Positions 26,201 to 34,834 of a DNA stretch of 64,000 nucleotides are shown in pieces. The stretch covers positions 8,370,001 to 8,434,000 of the forward strand of contig NZ_CP107928.1 of NCBI RefSeq assembly GCF_036030735.1, read 5' to 3'. Each line of letters starts with the position of its first letter. Position 1 is the first letter of the stretch. Under the pieces are notes generated by a model. That model did no database searches. It was given only the letters and a program-made list of their open reading frames with translations, and was not told the DNA's origin. Position numbers and translations under genes: made by a program. Source of the DNA: Streptomyces sp. NBC_00425. GTDB lineage: Bacteria; Actinomycetota; Actinomycetes; Streptomycetales; Streptomycetaceae.

Positions 26201-27754
26201 GTGGACCTGAACAGACGTCAACTCCTGTGGGCCGGTGGCGCCGTCGGCGCGATCGCCCTGCTGGCCGCCTGCGGCGGCGGCGATGACGCCGAACCGACCG
26301 GGTCCGCCACCGGCTCCGCCAAGCCCCGCAAGGGCGGCACCCTCCGTGTCGGCGCCCTGGGCCGGGCCGCGGCCATCACCCGCGACCCGCACGGCTCCCA
26401 GGCCAACGAGAGCGACTACCTGATCATCAGCCTCGTCTACGACACGCTCACCGTGCCCGGTACGAAGCCGAACACCGAGCCCCGGCTGGCCGCGAGCTGG
26501 ACGCCGTCCGAGGACCTCAAGACCTGGAAGTTCAAGATCGCCCAAGGGGCGACGTTCCACGACGGGTCCCCGGTCACCGCCAAGGACGTCGTCTACTCCC
26601 TCAAGCGTCTGCGCGCCACCCCCGCCGGCGCCTCCCGGCTGCCCGGCATCCAGGCGAAGAACATCACGGCCGAGGGCACCGACACCGTCGTCCTGGTCTC
26701 CGACTACGCCAACGCCGAACTGCCGCTGCTCACCCGCCTGACCACCTTCGTCGTCCCCGACGGCACCACCGACAAGGACATCGCGAAGGCGCCCGGCACC
26801 GGCCCCTTCAAACTCGGCTGGTTCCGCACCGGCAACGCCCGCCTGGTCCGCAACGACGACTGGTACGGCGGCGACGTGTACCTCGACGCCATCGAGGTGA
26901 AGATCTTCGAGAGCCCACAGGCCATGGCCAACGCCCTGCTGGCCGGGCAGATCGACCTCGCCTCCAACGTCGGCGCCGTCGCCGCCCGGACCGCCGAGTC
27001 CCGCAAGGACGTCCAGACCGTGCGCCGCCCCAATGACATGGCGATGCCGATCGTCATGCGCACCGCCGACGGCCCCTTCGCCGACCCCAAGGTGCGCGAG
27101 GCACTGCGCCTCGCCGTAGACCGCGAGGCCATGGTCAAGCAGGTCCTGTCCGGCTACGGCACCATCGCCAACGACATCCTCGGCACCGGCGACCCCGCCT
27201 ACGACAAGAGCATCCCGCAGCGCGCCCGCGACCTCGCCAAGGCCAAGGAGCTGCTGAAGGAGGCGAAGTTCGACACCTCCAAGACCTACGAACTGCTCAC
27301 CACCGAGGACATAGCCGGCCTCGCCGAGTCGGCCACCCTCTTCGCCACCCAGGTCCGCGAGGCCGGCGTCAAGGTGAAGGTCGTCAAGCAGGAGTCGGCC
27401 GTCTTCTGGGACAAGACCTGGCTCAAGGGTGACCTCTACACCACCTACTGGGGCACGAACGACTCCGTGGTCTTCTTCGCCAGCAAGACCATGGTCTCGG
27501 ACAGCGGCCAGAACGAGGCCGGCTGGAAGTCCACCGAGTTCGACACGGCCTACCAGAAGGCCATCGGCACTGCCGACGCCGCCCAGCGCACCCAACTCCT
27601 GGGGCAGCTCCAGCAGATCGAGTACGACAGCTCCGGCTACCTCCTGTGGGGCATGGCCGACGGCATCGACCTCGCCGGGGCCAAGGTGCGCGGCCTGCCG
27701 AAGCTGCCCGGATACGGAAGGGTGCAGCTCGAAGGCGCATGGCTGGCCAGTTGA
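26201..27754 (+). CDS. ABC importer solute-binding lipoprotein (SBP_bac_5, oligopeptide/nickel type)
   Basis: The protein is 517 aa from GTG 26201 with GAGGA 5 nt upstream. A lipoprotein signal (RRQLLWAGGAVGAIALLAAC) is followed by the family-5 binding protein domain: ITRDPHGSQ, LKTWKFKIAQGATFHDGSPVTAKDVVYSLKR, PKVREALRLAVDREAMVKQVL and a final LLWGMADGIDL. Family-5 proteins bind peptides, nickel-histidine or opine metallophores (CntA, NikA). Directly behind an iron box and facing the synthesis operon, this one most likely captures the metal-loaded product. Confidence 0.9.
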   Translation: MDLNRRQLLWAGGAVGAIALLAACGGGDDAEPTGSATGSAKPRKGGTLRVGALGRAAAITRDPHGSQANESDYLIISLVYDTLTVPGTKPNTEPRLAASWTPSEDLKTWKFKIAQGATFHDGSPVTAKDVVYSLKRLRATPAGASRLPGIQAKNITAEGTDTVVLVSDYANAELPLLTRLTTFVVPDGTTDKDIAKAPGTGPFKLGWFRTGNARLVRNDDWYGGDVYLDAIEVKIFESPQAMANALLAGQIDLASNVGAVAARTAESRKDVQTVRRPNDMAMPIVMRTADGPFADPKVREALRLAVDREAMVKQVLSGYGTIANDILGTGDPAYDKSIPQRARDLAKAKELLKEAKFDTSKTYELLTTEDIAGLAESATLFATQVREAGVKVKVVKQESAVFWDKTWLKGDLYTTYWGTNDSVVFFASKTMVSDSGQNEAGWKSTEFDTAYQKAIGTADAAQRTQLLGQLQQIEYDSSGYLLWGMADGIDLAGAKVRGLPKLPGYGRVQLEGAWLAS

Positions 27755-28758
27755 CCTCCGAGCCCGTCGCACCGGCCGCTGCCCCGCCCGCCCCGGGGAA
27801 GCGGCCGGCCCGCGCGTCCCTCCTGTTCCTGGCGCGGGCGGGGAGTGCGCTGCTGAAGCGGACGGCTCTGCTGGCTCTCCTGCTCGCGCTGGTCTTCGCC
27901 GCCGTCGCACTGCTCCCGGGCGACGCCGCCGACGCGACCTCCGAACGCGGTGAGAGCGCGGCCGACCTCGCGGCGCGCCGTGAACTGCTGGGCCTCAACC
28001 GCCCTGTCCTGGAACGCTTCTGGGACTGGATGACCGGCCTGCCCACCGGCGACCTCGGCATCTCCGCGCGCGGCGAGAAGGTCACCGACCTGGTCTCCGC
28101 AGCCTTCCCCAACACCCTGCTCCTGGGCGGTGTCGCCCTGCTGCTCACCGCGGTCCTGTCCCTCGCCCTGGGCTGCTGGGCCGCCCTGAGGCCCAGCGGA
28201 CGCCTGGACCGGGCCGTGTCGGGCTCGGCGACCGCGGTCCTCGCCCTGCCGGAGTTCGTCGTAGCCGTCGCCCTGGTCCTGGTGCTGTCCCTGTGGACCG
28301 GCTGGCTGCCCGCGGTCACCCTCACCGGCGCCGACGGATCCCCCGCCTCCTGGGACATGCTGGTGCTGCCCGCCCTCGCCCTGACCATCCCCCAGGTCGG
28401 CTGGAACACCATGATCGTGCGCGCCGCCCTCGCCGACGAGACCCGCGCCCCCCACGTGGAGACCGCCGTGCTCGACGGACTGCCGCCCCACCGCGTCCTC
28501 ACCCACCACGTACTGCCCGGAGCCCTGCCCGCCATCGCCGCGGGCCTCGCCACCTCCACCGGCATGCTGCTCGGCGGCGCGGTCGTCGTCGAAACCATCT
28601 TCAACTACCCCGGCATCGGATCAGTGCTCGCCTCGGCGGTCACCGACCGGGACAGCCCCGTCATCGCAGGCGTCACGGCACTGTCCGGCGCCGTCATCAC
28701 CGCGGTACTGCTCCTGGCCGACCTGGTACGCACCGTGGTGACAGGAGGACGACGATGA
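27739..28758 (+). CDS. ABC importer permease (DppB/NikB type)
   Basis: The protein is 339 aa from ATG 27739, overlapping the binding-protein gene by 16 nt. About six hydrophobic segments are present. It carries the BPD_transp_1 EAA-type loop (ADETRAPHVETAVLDGLPPHRVLTHHVLPGALP) and the N-terminal DppB/NikB pattern ARRELLGLNRPVLERFWDWM. The VETIFNYPGIG motif is characteristic of the first permease of Opp/Nik systems. It pairs with the next gene. Confidence 0.9.
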   Translation: MAGQLTSEPVAPAAAPPAPGKRPARASLLFLARAGSALLKRTALLALLLALVFAAVALLPGDAADATSERGESAADLAARRELLGLNRPVLERFWDWMTGLPTGDLGISARGEKVTDLVSAAFPNTLLLGGVALLLTAVLSLALGCWAALRPSGRLDRAVSGSATAVLALPEFVVAVALVLVLSLWTGWLPAVTLTGADGSPASWDMLVLPALALTIPQVGWNTMIVRAALADETRAPHVETAVLDGLPPHRVLTHHVLPGALPAIAAGLATSTGMLLGGAVVVETIFNYPGIGSVLASAVTDRDSPVIAGVTALSGAVITAVLLLADLVRTVVTGGRR

Positions 28759-29639
28759 CGACGCCCGGCAGCGACGCCGAGCCGACGCTGAAACCCTCCC
28801 GCAGCGAGGGGAGGCCGACGACGAAGACATCCCGCACGAGGATCGCCCTGCGCGTCCTGCCGGCAATCCTCCTGACCGGCCTCGCCCTGATCGGCCCCTG
28901 GATCGCCCCGCACGCCATCGACACCCCGGTGACCGCGCCCTACGCGGAACCCGGCGCGGACGGAACCCTGCTCGGCGGCGACCAGCTGGGCCGGGACGTG
29001 CTGAGCCGGCTGCTGGCCGGCGGACGCGACCTCGTCCTGTCCTCCCTGCTCGTCGCGGCCCTGGTCACGGGCACAGCCGCGCTCCTCGGAGCGATCGGCG
29101 CCGTACGTCCCCTCATCGGACGGCTCGTGGAACGGACCGCCGACCTGATGATGCTGCTCCCGGCCGTCCTCGGCATCCTCCTCGTCACGTCGTCCTGGCC
29201 CGACGGCGGCCGGCTCGCCGTCATCGCCGCCGCCGTCGTGCTCGGTGTGCCCTACGCGGTCCGCCTCGCGGCCAGTGCGGCGGCCCCCATCGCCGAGACC
29301 GGGTACGTCGAGGCGGCGGCAGCGGGCGGCGAACGCCTCTGGTACCTCGTCCTCCGGGAGATCCTGCCCAACCTGCGCGCCACCCTGCTCGCCCTGTTCG
29401 GGCTGCGCTTCGTCGCCGCCGTGTACCTCGTCGCCACAGCCGGCTTCCTCCAGGTCGGCCCACAACCCCCGGCCGCCGACTGGGCGTTGATGATCCGCGA
29501 GAACTCCCCCGGCATCCTCCTCAACCCCTGGTCCGTGGTCGCCCCGAGCATCGCCGTCGCCCTCCTCGCCCTCAGCGTCAACCTCGCGACCGCCGCCCTC
29601 GCCCCCCAGACCGGCCGGAAGGCGATGACCGTCCTGTGA
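28755..29639 (+). CDS. ABC importer permease (DppC/NikC type)
   Basis: The protein is 294 aa, start overlapping the previous stop by ATGA. DppC-like features are APYAEPGADGTLLGGDQLGRDVLSRLLAGGR, the EAA loop AETGYVEAAAAGGERLWYLVLREILPN, and six or so membrane segments. The final PQPPAADWALMIRENS is typical of this subfamily. It forms the membrane channel with the upstream permease. Confidence 0.9.
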   Translation: MTTPGSDAEPTLKPSRSEGRPTTKTSRTRIALRVLPAILLTGLALIGPWIAPHAIDTPVTAPYAEPGADGTLLGGDQLGRDVLSRLLAGGRDLVLSSLLVAALVTGTAALLGAIGAVRPLIGRLVERTADLMMLLPAVLGILLVTSSWPDGGRLAVIAAAVVLGVPYAVRLAASAAAPIAETGYVEAAAAGGERLWYLVLREILPNLRATLLALFGLRFVAAVYLVATAGFLQVGPQPPAADWALMIRENSPGILLNPWSVVAPSIAVALLALSVNLATAALAPQTGRKAMTVL

Positions 29640-31174
29640 GCCACACGCCCGACCGGTACGCCAAGCCCGAGAACCCGCCGAGCGGCACACCCGCCGTCCA
29701 GGTCACCGGCCTGACGGTGACCGCACCCGACGGCCGCCTCCTGCTGCGCGACGCGTCCCTGACCGCACACCCCGGCCGACTGGTCGCCCTGACCGGCCCC
29801 TCGGGCGCCGGCAAGACGACCCTGCTGCGCGCGCTCACCGGCCTCCTGCCCCCCGGAACGACACGCACCGCCGGCCACGTCGACGTCCTCGGCCACGACG
29901 TCTTCGCCCTCTCCGACCCGCAACTGCGCGCCCTGCGCGGCACCCGACTCGCCTACGTCGGCCAGGACCCCGGCTCCGGCCTCAACCCCCGTATGCGGGT
30001 CCGCAGCCTCGTCCGCGAACTCGCCGCGGACCGCAGCGCGGAGGCAGTCGCAGCACTCCTCACCGAGGTCCGACTCCCCGACGACGACGGCCACCTCGCC
30101 GCACGCCGCCCCGGCGCCCTCTCCGGCGGACAGCAGCGCCGCGTCGCTCTCGCCCGCGCCCTGGCCCGCCGCCCCGACATCCTCCTCCTGGACGAGCCAA
30201 CCGCCGGCCTCCATCCCGAACTGCGCGACGAGATCGGCCAGTTGCTGCAACACCTCGCCCGCGAACACCACCTCGCCATCGTGTTCGCCTGCCACGACCC
30301 CGCTGTGGTCGAGCAGTTCGCCGACGAGGCCGTACAACTGGGTGTCCACCTGCCCCCGCCGATGCGCACGCCCGCCGCACGGCCCTCGGCCGCCCTGACG
30401 GCTGAGGGGAGGGGCGCACCCGCCCTCGAAGTACGGGACCTGCACGTGAGTTTCCGTGGAACGCCCGCCCTCACCGGCGTCGGACTCACCGTCACCGCCG
30501 GCTCCGCGGCCGGCATCGTCGGCGTCTCCGGCTCAGGCAAGACCACGCTCGTCCGCACCGCCGTAGGACTCCAGCGCAGCACCTCCGGCACGATCCACCT
30601 GTCCGGCACGCCCCTGAGCACCGGCCTGCGCGGACGCACCCGTACACAGCGGCGTCGACTGCAACTCGTCACACAGAACCCGCTCGGCGCGCTGAACCCG
30701 AGCCACACCGTCGGCGCCACCTTGGGCCGCCCGCTGCGGCTGCACCGCCGCTGCGCATCCAGGGACGTCGGCGAACGAGTGGCCGAACTCCTGGAACAGG
30801 TCGGACTGCCGCCCGCCTTCGCCGCCCGTTACCCGCACGAGTTGTCCGGAGGGCAGCGCCAGCGCGTCGCCATCGCGCGAGCACTGGCCGCCGAGCCGGA
30901 GGTACTGATCTGCGACGAGATCACCTCCGCACTCGACCCCGACACAGGCCACGCGATCATGGACCTCCTCACTGGCCTGCGCGAACGTCGCGGCACGACC
31001 CTCGTCCTCATCAGCCACGACCTGCCCCTCATCGCCGACCGCACGGACACCGTCACCGTCCTGGAAGCGGGCCGCGTCGTCGAGTCGGGCCACACGGCCG
31101 ACGTCTTCACCGCCCCACAGCACGCGGCGACACAGGCACTGCTGGGCACGTCCGCGCCTGCCGCGAGGCCCTGA
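29636..31174 (+). CDS. Fused double ABC ATPase (DppD-DppF type)
   Basis: The protein is 512 aa from GTG 29636, overlapping the permease stop by GTGA. Two complete ATPase domains lie in one chain. The first has Walker A GPSGAGKTT, signature LSGGQQRR and Walker B LLLDEPT. The second has GVSGSGKTT, a Q-loop VTQNP, signature LSGGQRQR, and CDEITSALD in place of the usual DEP. Both should hydrolyse ATP, so one gene replaces the usual D/F pair. The operon probably ends here. Confidence 0.92.
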   Translation: MSHTPDRYAKPENPPSGTPAVQVTGLTVTAPDGRLLLRDASLTAHPGRLVALTGPSGAGKTTLLRALTGLLPPGTTRTAGHVDVLGHDVFALSDPQLRALRGTRLAYVGQDPGSGLNPRMRVRSLVRELAADRSAEAVAALLTEVRLPDDDGHLAARRPGALSGGQQRRVALARALARRPDILLLDEPTAGLHPELRDEIGQLLQHLAREHHLAIVFACHDPAVVEQFADEAVQLGVHLPPPMRTPAARPSAALTAEGRGAPALEVRDLHVSFRGTPALTGVGLTVTAGSAAGIVGVSGSGKTTLVRTAVGLQRSTSGTIHLSGTPLSTGLRGRTRTQRRRLQLVTQNPLGALNPSHTVGATLGRPLRLHRRCASRDVGERVAELLEQVGLPPAFAARYPHELSGGQRQRVAIARALAAEPEVLICDEITSALDPDTGHAIMDLLTGLRERRGTTLVLISHDLPLIADRTDTVTVLEAGRVVESGHTADVFTAPQHAATQALLGTSAPAARP

Positions 31175-31282
31175 CCGCGGGCCGCCGTGCACCGCCGAAG
31201 AGACTTAAAGCCGGTGACGCGGACGCGAAAGCCGCCGTTGGCCGCGGGGTGGGATTCGCGGGCGGTCGGGGTGCAGCGTTCC

Positions 31283-31480
31283 AGGTGGAGTCACCCCGGT
31301 CGAGCGGCTGATCCTGCGCGAGCTCGTGACCAAGCTGCTGGCCCACTCCGCGCGCGGCACGGTGCAGGGCCCCGCGCGAGCGTGACGGGTGGGCTGACCC
31401 GTCTGATCGCACGCATGGAGGAGGCCGGGCTGCTCGCCCGCCACCCCCACCCCGACGACCGCCGGGCCGCGCAACGAACA
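31283..31480 (+). pseudogene. MarR-family regulator fragment
   Basis: A short stretch reads SVTGGLTRLIARMEEAGLLA then RHPHPDDRRA, the recognition helix and wing of a MarR regulator (consensus SVTRxxxRLExxGLVxRxxxPxDRR). No start or C-terminal half remains. It is the first of a run of gene remnants after the importer operon. Confidence 0.6.
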
Positions 31481-31491
31481 GGATTACCCCT

Positions 31492-31770
31492 GTGGAGATC
31501 CTTTTGATCGGCGGCCACGGGCGTGATCGGCTCCCGCCTCGTCGCGGAGGCGCTGAGCCGCGGCCATGAGGTGACAGCCGAGACCCGCTCCGGCTCGGCC
31601 GCGGCCCTGCCCGAGCACCCGGCCCTGACCCCACTGGTCCTCGACGCCTCCGTGCCCGGCAAGGTGGCCGAGGCCGCCGCCGGCCATGACGCGGTGGTCT
31701 CCGCGCTCTCCCCGCCCCGCGACGGCTCCGACCCGACCGCCCAGCTCCTGGCGGTCTGCCGCTCTGACCA
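31492..31770 (+). pseudogene. NAD(P)-binding (NmrA/SDR-like) gene fragment, frameshifted
   Basis: GTG 31492 begins VEILLIGG. One extra G near 31510-31512 shifts the frame, after which GVIGSRLVAEALSRGHEV, LPEHPALTPLVLDASVPGKV and AGHDAVVSALSPP follow. This is the Rossmann N-terminal half of an NAD(P)H-binding protein. Homology ends near 31770 and the C-terminal half is missing. Confidence 0.7.
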
Positions 31771-31895
31771 GACACCCACATTCGCCCGGCTGATTGAGTC
31801 AACGTACAGGCCGGATGCCCGGTGCACGGTGACGTCCGGTGAGCGCCGACCCTCATCGGCTCCGCCGGTACGGCGATCGCGCTCGCGCCGGTGGG

Positions 31896-32231
31896 TCAGC
31901 CGCTTTCCGCGGACGGTCGTTGCCGAGTGAGCCGGAACTCGAGCATCGCCGCAAAGCGTTCGTTGGGATCGTTCAGGTTCAGTTGTGCGACTTCTGCCGC
32001 CCGACGAAGGGGGTATCTGCATGTGTTGGGGTGTACATCCATAGCCGCAGACGCGTTCAGGGTGTTGCCGAGTTGGTCGAGCCATAGGGCCACGGTTGCC
32101 GCCATCGTGGTTCCGTGTTCTCGATCGTGGTGACGCAGCCGGGCGATGGGGCCGTCCAGCAGTCCGCCCTCGTTGTGCAGTTGGTCACTGATCTCCAGGA
32201 AGAGTGCGTCGATTTGGACGTCGGCGACCAT
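31896..32231 (-). pseudogene. C-terminal fragment of a PucR/CdaR-type regulator
   Basis: Leftward text IARLRHHDREHGTTMAATVALWLDQ, NASAAMDVHPNTCRYPLRRA and NDPNERFAAMLEFRLTRQ is the PucR C-terminal helix-turn-helix. The family normally has HPNTxRYRLRR; here a Pro replaces the Arg after Tyr. Traces of further upstream domain may continue to about 32400 in another frame. No intact gene is present. Confidence 0.7.
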
Positions 32232-32541
32232 CGCGACTCGGCCGACTGGTTCCTGGCGCAGGACACGCAGGGTTCTGTCCGCATCATGCCGCGAGCGAGC
32301 GAGCGAGGTCGGCCGGATCGGATGACGAGACTTCGCGGGAAGGGCGTGACTACCTTGCCCACAGGGACGTCGCCATCAGCGGAGGCGCTGTATGCCGTCG
32401 GATTCGACATCCGGTCTGCTCAGGAGCAGTCAGAATCGTCATGGGCCGGCCGATCCCCGACGGATGATTCGAGCCGGCGCAGGCCGCTCCGCTCAAGCGT
32501 CCCAACCTGCTTCGTGCGGTGCTCAGTGACCGGCAAAGCGG

Positions 32542-32784
32542 GACTTCACCGCGAGCGAGCCGAACACCAAGTACGTCGGCGACATCACTTGTCTGCCCAT
32601 CGGAGATGGCCAATTCCTCTATCTGGCAACGGTGTTGGACCTGCATTCCAGGCGACTCGCGGGCTGGTCGATCGCCGACCACGTGCGCACCGAGCTGGTC
32701 ACAGACGCGCTCGAAGCCGCCGCCCACACCCGGGGCGGCAGTCTCGACGGGGCGATCTTCCACAGTGACAACGGAGCGCAATAA
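32542..32784 (+). pseudogene. IS3-family transposase (OrfB) remnant
   Basis: The frame reads SEPNTKYVGDITCLPIGDGQ, ATVLDLHSRRLAGWSIADHV and GAIFHSDNGAQ, ending at TAA 32782-32784. This is the rve integrase core of IS3 OrfB with the first two catalytic Asp residues (VGDIT, HSDNG); the final DDE Glu region is missing. Neither inverted repeat is evident. Confidence 0.8.
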
Positions 32785-32787
32785 CAG

Positions 32788-33165
32788 GACCCGGTCTGGG
32801 AGCCGTACCTGATCGCCCGCAACGGCAAACTCGTCGCCTACTACTCCGACGAGAACGACTATCTCAGCTACGACACCACTACTGGCATACCGGTCCTCGA
32901 CCCGGACAACGACACCGCGCCGGACTCGGACGGCCAGATCCTCGCGCACAAGGTCTGGGACGGGCCGCAGCACGTCCTGGAGCCAGCCGGTCGTCGACAT
33001 GGCAGGTGCCACGGTCAGCCGGGCCAACGGCGAGACACGGATCGGCGGCAAACGCCCGGGCATGACGACGCTGGCCCCGACGACCGACGGGCAAGTGGAT
33101 CGTGACCTACGAGTACTTCGTCGGCGAACCGGACGTCCGCTACAGGATCGCGGACGATCCGCTGG
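32788..33165 (+). pseudogene. Glycoside hydrolase-like fragment with two frameshifts
   Basis: Three consecutive frames together give DPVWEPYLIARNGKLVAYYSDE, VLDPDNDTAPDSDGQILAHKVWDG, then VVDMAGATVSRANGETRIGGK, PGMTTLAPTTDG and WIVTYEYFVGEPDVRYRIADDPL. This is the beta-propeller style of secreted sialidase- or arabinosidase-like glycosidases. Frame changes occur near 32975 and 33090. It begins directly after the IS3 remnant and ends in an in-frame junction with integrase sequence. Confidence 0.6.
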
Positions 33166-33580
33166 GCATGGCGATTCGACGCAGCCGCGCAGTCAACGAG
33201 GTCTTCGGGACGGCCGTTGAACGCGGATACTTCTCGCACCATCCGCTGAACGGTCTTCGCTGGTCGGCGCCGGAGGTCGCTGACGAGGTCGACCCCGACT
33301 GCGTGCCGAACCCGGCCCAGGTCGCACGGCTGCTCGCGGCCGTCAGGGCCTTGCCCGGCCGTGGCCCCCATCTCTAGGCCTTCTTCGACTGCAGTATTAC
33401 GCGTCCTTGCGCCCGGGGGAGGTCATCCACCCGAAGAAGGCCCAGTGCCGTCTGCCGGCGAGCGGCTGGGGTCTGCTGAATCTCAAAGGCGGTGTGGTGA
33501 CCGCCGGCAAGGAGTGGACCGATGACGGTGGCGCCTACGAAGTCCATTCGCTGAAACGGCGTGCGGCCAAGGCCACGCGT
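33166..33580 (+). pseudogene. Tyrosine recombinase (phage-type integrase) fragment
   Basis: The text RRSRAVNEVFGTAVERGYFSHHPLNGLRWSAPE and VPNPAQVARLLAAVRA is the core-binding to catalytic junction of a Streptomyces tyrosine integrase. After TAG 33375-33377 another frame continues YYASLRPGEVIHPKKAQCRLP and GLLNLKGGVVTAGKEWTDDG, with the catalytic Arg in LRPGEV, up to HSLKRRAAKATR. The His-x-x-Arg and Tyr segments are missing. No attachment site was found. Confidence 0.75.
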
Positions 33581-34759
33581 CTCCAGGAGCACCGCACAGC
33601 GCGTCAGGTCGCCGAGTTCCTGCGCCCGTTGGGCTTTGAGGTCACCGAGAACGTGGGCGGCACCGGCGTGGTCGGCCTGCTCCGCAACGGCGACGGCCCC
33701 GTGGTCATGCTGCGCTCCGACCTCGACGCCCTCCCGGTACGCGAGGACACCGGCCTTGCGTACGCCAGCACCGTCCGCGCAACGGGCGCTGACGGGCAGG
33801 AGGTGCCCGTGATGCACGCCTGCGGTCACGATATGCACATAACCTGCCTGCTCGGAGCTGCCACCTTGCTCGCTGAATCGGCCGGCACCTGGTCGGGAAC
33901 GCTGCTGGCGGTCTTCCAGCCGGCGGAGGAACTCGCACGCGGTGCTCAGGACATGGTCGACGACGGCCTCTTCGAACGCTTCCCGGTTCCTGACGTCGTC
34001 CTCGGCCAGCACGTCGCACCGCTGCCCGCCGGAACCATCGCCTACGGGTCGGGACCCATCATGGCGGCCACCGACACCGCCAACGTCGTCCTGCACGGCC
34101 GGGGCGGACACGGCTCACGCCCGGAAAGCACCATCGACCCGGTCCTGATGGCCGCACACGTGATCACCCGGCTGCAAGGAATCATCCCCCGCGAGATAGC
34201 GGCATCCGAAGCCGCCGTCCTCACCGTCGGACGGCTCCAGGCGGGAACCAAGGACAACATCATTCCCGACCGGGCCGAACTCGGCATCAACGTCCGCAGC
34301 TACACCGAGCAGACCCGCAGCTTGATCCGCAGCGCCATCGAACGCGTCCTGCACGCAGAGGCCGAAGCGAGCGCAGCACCAGAACCCCCCGAGATCGAGT
34401 GGAGCAGCGCCGCGCCGCCGACCGTCAACGACCCCGAGGCCACCGCTCGGACCGTCACCGCCCTCACCGCCCAGTTCGGCTCGCGCCACGTGGTGGTGCA
34501 GCCGCCCGTCACTGCGAGCGAGGACGTCGGCGTGTTCGGACGGGAGTGCGGCGCCCCAACGGTCTTCTGGTTCCTGGGCGGCCTGGACCCCGACGAGTTC
34601 ACAGCGGCCATGACGCAGGGCCGGCCGGAATTGCTGCCGACCAACCATTCCCCCTACTTCGCGCCGGTCATCGAGCCGACCCTGACGACAGGGGTTCAAG
34701 CACTGGTCGCGGCCGCCTTCGCCTGGCTGACACCGCAGAACCAGGCCGCCCGGCCCTGA
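33407..34759 (+). CDS. M20-family amidohydrolase fused to an integrase remnant (N-terminus replaced)
   Basis: The 450-codon frame starts inside the integrase fragment. At about 33580/33581 it passes in frame into M20 peptidase sequence beginning LQEHRTARQVAEFL. The usual 25-30 residue start of M20 enzymes (ending HPELS before QEHRTA) is absent. The rest is intact: RSDLDALPV, HACGHDMH (metal ligand), QPAEELARG (catalytic Glu), HGRGGHGSRPE of the dimerisation lid and the last ligand region NHSPYFAPVIE. Family members hydrolyse N-acyl amino acids such as hippurate. It may be a pseudogene or a chimeric protein translated from an internal GTG. Confidence 0.7.
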   Translation: MRPGEVIHPKKAQCRLPASGWGLLNLKGGVVTAGKEWTDDGGAYEVHSLKRRAAKATRLQEHRTARQVAEFLRPLGFEVTENVGGTGVVGLLRNGDGPVVMLRSDLDALPVREDTGLAYASTVRATGADGQEVPVMHACGHDMHITCLLGAATLLAESAGTWSGTLLAVFQPAEELARGAQDMVDDGLFERFPVPDVVLGQHVAPLPAGTIAYGSGPIMAATDTANVVLHGRGGHGSRPESTIDPVLMAAHVITRLQGIIPREIAASEAAVLTVGRLQAGTKDNIIPDRAELGINVRSYTEQTRSLIRSAIERVLHAEAEASAAPEPPEIEWSSAAPPTVNDPEATARTVTALTAQFGSRHVVVQPPVTASEDVGVFGRECGAPTVFWFLGGLDPDEFTAAMTQGRPELLPTNHSPYFAPVIEPTLTTGVQALVAAAFAWLTPQNQAARP

Positions 34760-34834
34760 ACCCGAGGTCAGCGGTCCCTCCGGCCCGGCCGCTCACCGCC
34801 TGATTCCCGTCTTGCACCGAAAGGCACCCATTCC

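Noticed and set aside
33166..33580. Functional integrase with an attachment site
   Set aside because: The frame is broken and the catalytic His-x-x-Arg and Tyr region is missing; no tRNA gene or direct repeats were seen nearby.
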